This document shows, piece after piece, positions 60,553 through 64,000 of a DNA stretch of 64,000 bases. This stretch comes from Cycas panzhihuaensis (Eukaryota > Cycadophyta), in the NCBI GenBank assembly GCA_023213395.1, contig CM041465.1, positions 177,203,741 to 177,267,740 on the forward strand, given 5' to 3'. Made by a program: the position numbers and the translations under genes. Within the stretch, counting starts at the first letter, position 1. Each line of letters starts with the position of its first letter. Under the pieces are notes generated by a model, which saw only the letters and a program-made list of their open reading frames with translations, was not told where the DNA came from and ran no database searches.

Positions 60553-61908
60553 CTATCTGGGCCTGCATTTCTCTCTCCCTTGTGGCCTTTCTAGGGGGTC
60601 TGCCCACCTTCTTTTCCATTCCATAATCTGGAGCCTTCCTAATTTCTGTTGAGGTGTTTTTAGAAACCCACTTATGCCCCCTCTGCCTGTATCTGAACCT
60701 CTCACCCCTCCACCCCTACCTCCTTCCACTGCCGCTCCTGCCTGACTTTCCTCTAGAATCTGGTCTTTCAGGACCCCCTCCTCGGGTTCAGAAAGATAAT
60801 CTTCTAAATCCCAGTTTATGTTCCTAGCCAGCTTAGCAAGTGCCTCATCAGCTGAGGCCTGGATATCGCCTTCCCCTCGAGTCTGATCTGTGTCCTCTGG
60901 TCTCTCCAGGCTGGGGAAACCAGCGTTCTCAACACCTTTAGACTTTCCTTTACCATATTCCATTTCCACCGGGATCTCCCCTCCTCCTTCCTGAGTTTCC
61001 TTGATGGCCACCGATTCAGTTTCCGTTTCTGAGGGACCAACCCCAGTAGAGGCCTCCCCAACACCCCGCACATTACAGGGCACCTCCTCTGAACTATCCC
61101 CTTTCTCCTCTCCAGTGTCGTTCACGTCTGTTCTTCCAATTTCCCCTTTGATATCCCCCTGATTATCCTCCTTCCTCGGGATTCCCAGGCATTGAAAGGG
61201 GAGATGCCCCCGAATCTTACATTTTGTACACCTGAATGTCTCCACCTCATAAAATAAACCTTAATTGATGGACCTCCCGTCTGACTCCAACTCTATCTCG
61301 TCCGGGAGCTCCTCCTCGAGCTTAGCCAAAGACACGTAATCGGCATTCATCAGTCTAGATTTATGTTTGGTAGCCGAATCGACAGCTAGAAGAGGCCCTA
61401 TCATTTTGGCTGTCCCTCTTACCGTCTCCGGATTCCAAAAATGTAGGGGAAGCCCTGGAAGTTGGACCCAAACCAGAGCTTGTTTAACCACAGGGATGCC
61501 TGGGTCGAAATCTGGATGCCATTTCTCCAAAGTCATGGCCTTCCTACCGAACATCCATGGGGATTTCAGCAAAATAGGGATCATGTCTTCCTGACTTGAA
61601 AACCTAAACAAAACACACCCTTTAGGTAATGCCATAACCTGGACAGGGTTTCTGGTCTTCCATTTGTATCTTATCCACTCCCTGATCGAGTCCAGACCTG
61701 GCCTGGGACCCGAAAACCTGCCTACCAGGCTGTTATCCCAGTACTGGATAGTTCTTTCGGTGACTTCTTTTGGTATTGTTAATTTAAATCTGTTTCCAAT
61801 TTTAATGGGGGATATGTCTAGTTCCTCATGGTTCCCATTATTTAAAACTTCACGGTAAGTCCTCCCAGAAGGAGAGGACTGAGATTGGTTCATAGATAGC
61901 TGCATCAT
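60553..61908 (-). pseudogene. LINE-3 ORF1 (DUF4283-like, zinc knuckle), one premature stop
   Basis: The start at 61,908 opens MMQLSMNQSQSSPSGRTYRE. Residues ~40-200 form the DUF4283-like domain: WDNSLVGRFSGPRPGLDSIR, GCVLFRFSSQEDMIPILLKS, EKWHPDFDPGIP and ALVWVQLPGLPLHFWN. After codon 215 a TAA (61,261-61,263) stops the frame. The same frame continues at once (GLFYEVETFRCTKCKIRGH) with the CCHC-like zinc knuckle and an acidic, Gly-rich tail to 60,553. The stop lies between conserved blocks and fits CAA changed to TAA. The product is an RNA-binding chaperone in this family. A downstream start at 61,245 could only give the C-terminal part. Confidence 0.88.
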
Positions 61909-62512
61909 ATAAACAATAGCACAAAAAACTCAAGCAAACTGCAGAGGCAACACAAGCTCACCATTAAACATAGATCACACCTCTGTAACTTGTGTAGGTA
62001 TTTGCAAAGCCTAGCCTCCTTGCTGTCCTGCCTCTCTGCCTTCCAGATAGCCAAACTTTGAAATCGAAGCCTGAGTCTGATGCTATATAGCCTGCCGATC
62101 CAAAATGAGCTGCTAAAGACCGTCCAAAACCGCACCGCAATGAGAGCCTCCAAACCCTTAGTGTATATGGCCCGCGTGCCTTTACCCGGGCGACTTCTCT
62201 GTCCCTTCTCCATACTGCCTAGCCGTCCCTTGTCTGAGAAACAAACCCCACCATTGCATCTCTTTACTGCTCTATCATCGGTCGAAGCTTCCGGAAAACA
62301 TTTCCAACGCCACGCTGCTCCCACGCATGAGGGATCCAGACCGAAAACCAGCTCACGCCATGGAGATTTCACTTCTGGGGGGATGCCCCTTCGTCTTCGC
62401 CTTCGAAAGATCCTAACCCTAGCCGCCAGTTGCAGGTCGACGTCTCAGAGCCAAAAAAATTCCACAACTCGTTTGTGGATTTTGTGACTTCAACTCTAAT
62501 TCCTAGTAAACC
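61909..62512 (-). promoter_or_regulatory. LINE-3 5' untranslated region with presumed internal promoter
   Basis: About 600 bp upstream of ORF1, GC-rich, without a conserved frame. In L1-type LINEs this region holds the internal promoter; no specific motif could be assigned. Its 5' end is fixed by the 14-bp target duplication. Confidence 0.5.
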
Positions 62513-62526
62513 TTACCTAGATCTTT

Positions 62527-63040
62527 ATTAATTAGTTGAATTTTACATAAAAAATCATTAATCTTAGAAAAATCATCATAATTAAGGTTATACAGTTATT
62601 GTTCTAAGATAACTAGTCAATGTGTATCGACCTTATTATATTTTTCTTGTAGAGTATTCCAGACAGTGGCTAGATTATCTCTTTCAAAAAACTACTGCCT
62701 GATTTCTAGTGAAAGTAAGTTCAATATGGTGCCTAGGGATGAATCTGAGTTTATCAGATATACCATATAACTTTCTGTAGTTTCATCTTTTGGTTTTTTA
62801 AATTCACTTATTACATATCGCCATATCTTTTACTGTTTAAGCTGATGGGATATGTGATTCCTCTAGTCAGCATAATTTGAGCCAATTAAAACTGGAATTA
62901 AAATGTAGGTGGTTGTTCCTAGTATTAAAGCCATATTAGGAATTATAGAGTTTGATTGGAGATTGAAAAATATAAGAGTAGGTGAAAAAATAATCACTTA
63001 GTAAGGTTTCCAAATATTAGATTAACATTTCGTAGTCATG
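62527..63040 (-). pseudogene. Copia-4 gag, N-terminal piece
   Basis: A conceptual ATG near 63,040 is followed almost at once by a stop. The next ~170 codons give decayed copia gag with segments such as NLATVWNTLQEKYNKVDTH near 62,660-62,610. It continues, beyond LINE-3, at 56,131. Confidence 0.6.
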
Positions 63041-63050
63041 ATTAAAGACT

Positions 63051-63663
63051 GAAAAACATAATAGGATAAATAAATACCCTTCCCTTTAAAAAGAATTACA
63101 TGTTCCTATTTTCCTTAAAAGATAAATAGTTCCCCTTAACCTTAAAAAATAAATAGTCCACCTTAACTTTAAAAATAAATAGTCCCCCTTAACCAAATAA
63201 GTGTTTTACTAAAAAAATATTTAGATTAAAAAAAGATTATTACTTTACTATTGTTGATTAGCTAATTATAGAGTAGAAAATATATTAATTTAAAAGAAAA
63301 ATTTTATTGATTTTAAAAACATAATTCTAGTATTTGAAAGGTATTTTATTTTTAAACATTTAATGAAATTTATACAAAGTTTTTATCTATTAAAAAAAGA
63401 GTTTAATTAGAAAAGAATAATATTGTGTTATAGGTGGAACACTGTAGTTAATATGATAAAGTAAACATAATAAAGATGATTAAATTTGAAATGTGTATGT
63501 CAACTTTAAAAGAGGATTAATTTGACATTAAACAAATTAGTTGGGGAGGTTGTTTGTAATAAAGAGAGTATAAATTAAGTGTATTACATTGTAGTGAATG
63601 AGGGAACTTAAAGTATATAGGAGGTATTGATTTAGCCTGAGTTAATTAGGCTTTATTTAAAAA

Positions 63664-63733
<70 letters not shown>

Positions 63734-64000
63734 GTATATATATAATCTTTAAGAGAGGGTTAAAGGTTATAAATACCTCATAATAAAGAGAAGGTTTATT
63801 TTGAAATTAAGGAAATTAAAGAGGAGTGGGTTTTTATTTATACATCACTTATAATAGAAAAAAAAGGAATTAACTAATAAAATGTGGGTGGAAATTTTAA
63901 CAAAAAACGAAGTTATAAGTATAAAGGAGGAAGGATTAAAAGTAAGAAGATAAATTAAATGATAAAAATTAAGGTGTTAGGGGGGGGGGGGGGAGGGGAT
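63051..64000. other. AT-rich right end with short tandem repeats and microsatellites
   Basis: It may be the Copia-4 leader and 5' LTR, but neither is recognisable. A ~28-bp unit (AAAAATAAATAGTCCCCCTT and variants) repeats three to four times at about 63,095-63,195. A TA microsatellite spans about 63,667-63,726 with a shorter one to 63,744, and a G run lies at 63,980-63,991. No coding seen. Confidence 0.5.
63667..63726. repeat. (TA)n microsatellite
   Basis: About 30 uninterrupted TA units, followed by ACACATATG and a short second TA run. Confidence 0.97.

Larger units (their letters stand above)
56146..62512 (-). mobile_element. LINE-3: full-length, youngest L1-type LINE in the window
   Basis: It has a 14-bp perfect target duplication TTACCTAGATCTTT at 56,132-56,145 and 62,513-62,526, with the poly-A tail (as T run) abutting the left copy. 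Overlap with the T run makes the left edge ambiguous by a few bases. 6.37 kb long: 5' untranslated region 62,512-61,909, ORF1 61,908-60,553, ORF2 60,463-56,256, short 3' untranslated region. Much more GC-rich than everything around it and the only element keeping frames over 1 kb. ORF1 has one stop; ORF2 has two frameshifts and at least two stops. It is not autonomous as read, but recent. Confidence 0.95.
51943..63050 (-). mobile_element. Copia-4: Ty1/copia element, gag split by LINE-3
   Basis: On the minus strand: gag start near 63,040, gag to 62,527, then (after LINE-3) gag from 56,131, zinc knuckle, protease, integrase, reverse transcriptase, RNase H to about 52,440, polypurine tract (complement of TCTCCCTTT at 52,313-52,321), and a 3' LTR left of 52,312. 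The 5' LTR is not identified and may lie in, or beyond, the AT-rich right end. Frames are long but broken, mainly by TAG/TAA. Confidence 0.82.

Noticed and set aside
60168-60626. 152-codon plus-strand open frame, with others at 56,716-57,135, 59,904-60,140 and 62,080-62,487
   Set aside because: They are antisense shadows of LINE-3 ORF2, ORF1 and its 5' untranslated region. The minus-strand readings carry the conserved motifs.

Overview
This window looks like land-plant nuclear DNA from a very large, repeat-packed genome. I find no intact host gene. Nearly everything recognisable is retrotransposon. The retroelements are plant-type: Ty1/copia, a chromodomain Ty3/gypsy lineage, and L1-type LINEs with a DUF4283-like ORF1 and a C-terminal RNase H. 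The only host-gene material is a processed, chimeric fragment of CFAP58 (a motile-cilium protein) and plant myosin XI. CFAP58 points to a lineage with flagellated sperm now or in its recent past (cycad, Ginkgo, fern or similar). That is an inference, not an identification.

Layout from left to right. (1) 1-~8,900: LINE-1 on the minus strand, decayed and running off the left edge. It is split by Copia-1 (874-6,969, + strand, target duplication CTATC). (2) ~8,901-10,435: unassigned AT-rich DNA. (3) 10,436-22,425: Gypsy-A, a + strand chromovirus with both LTRs. Its gag is split by a 4.4-kb minus-strand non-autonomous LTR element (12,946-17,371, target duplication ATCTT) that carries the CFAP58/myosin XI chimera. 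(4) 22,733-~23,749: two short LTR-like repeats, each with a primer-binding-site-like sequence, resembling a TRIM or tandem LTR unit. (5) ~24,200-27,370: a long, G-poor pyrimidine tract containing a ~1.1-kb direct duplication and ending in an LTR-like sequence. (6) ~27,371-42,400: Gypsy-B (minus strand), split by Copia-2 (27,701-34,061, + strand, AAATT) and LINE-2 (35,879-42,274, minus strand, 18-bp target duplication). (7) ~42,440-47,560: Copia-3 (minus strand), whose LTR is split by the 5'-truncated LINE-4. (8) ~47,560-51,942: unassigned. (9) ~51,943-63,050: Copia-4 (minus strand), whose gag is split by the full-length, youngest-looking LINE-3 (56,146-62,512, 14-bp target duplication). (10) 63,050-64,000: AT-rich DNA with short tandem repeats, a TA microsatellite and a G run.

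The copies differ greatly in age. LINE-3 is GC-rich and keeps long frames with all catalytic residues visible. The others are AT-rich and full of stops. Most premature stops fall where related proteins have Gln, and some where they have Arg, which fits C-to-T change in CAG, CAA and CGA. This suggests decay driven by methylcytosine deamination. No tRNA, rRNA, CRISPR array or prokaryotic feature was seen.
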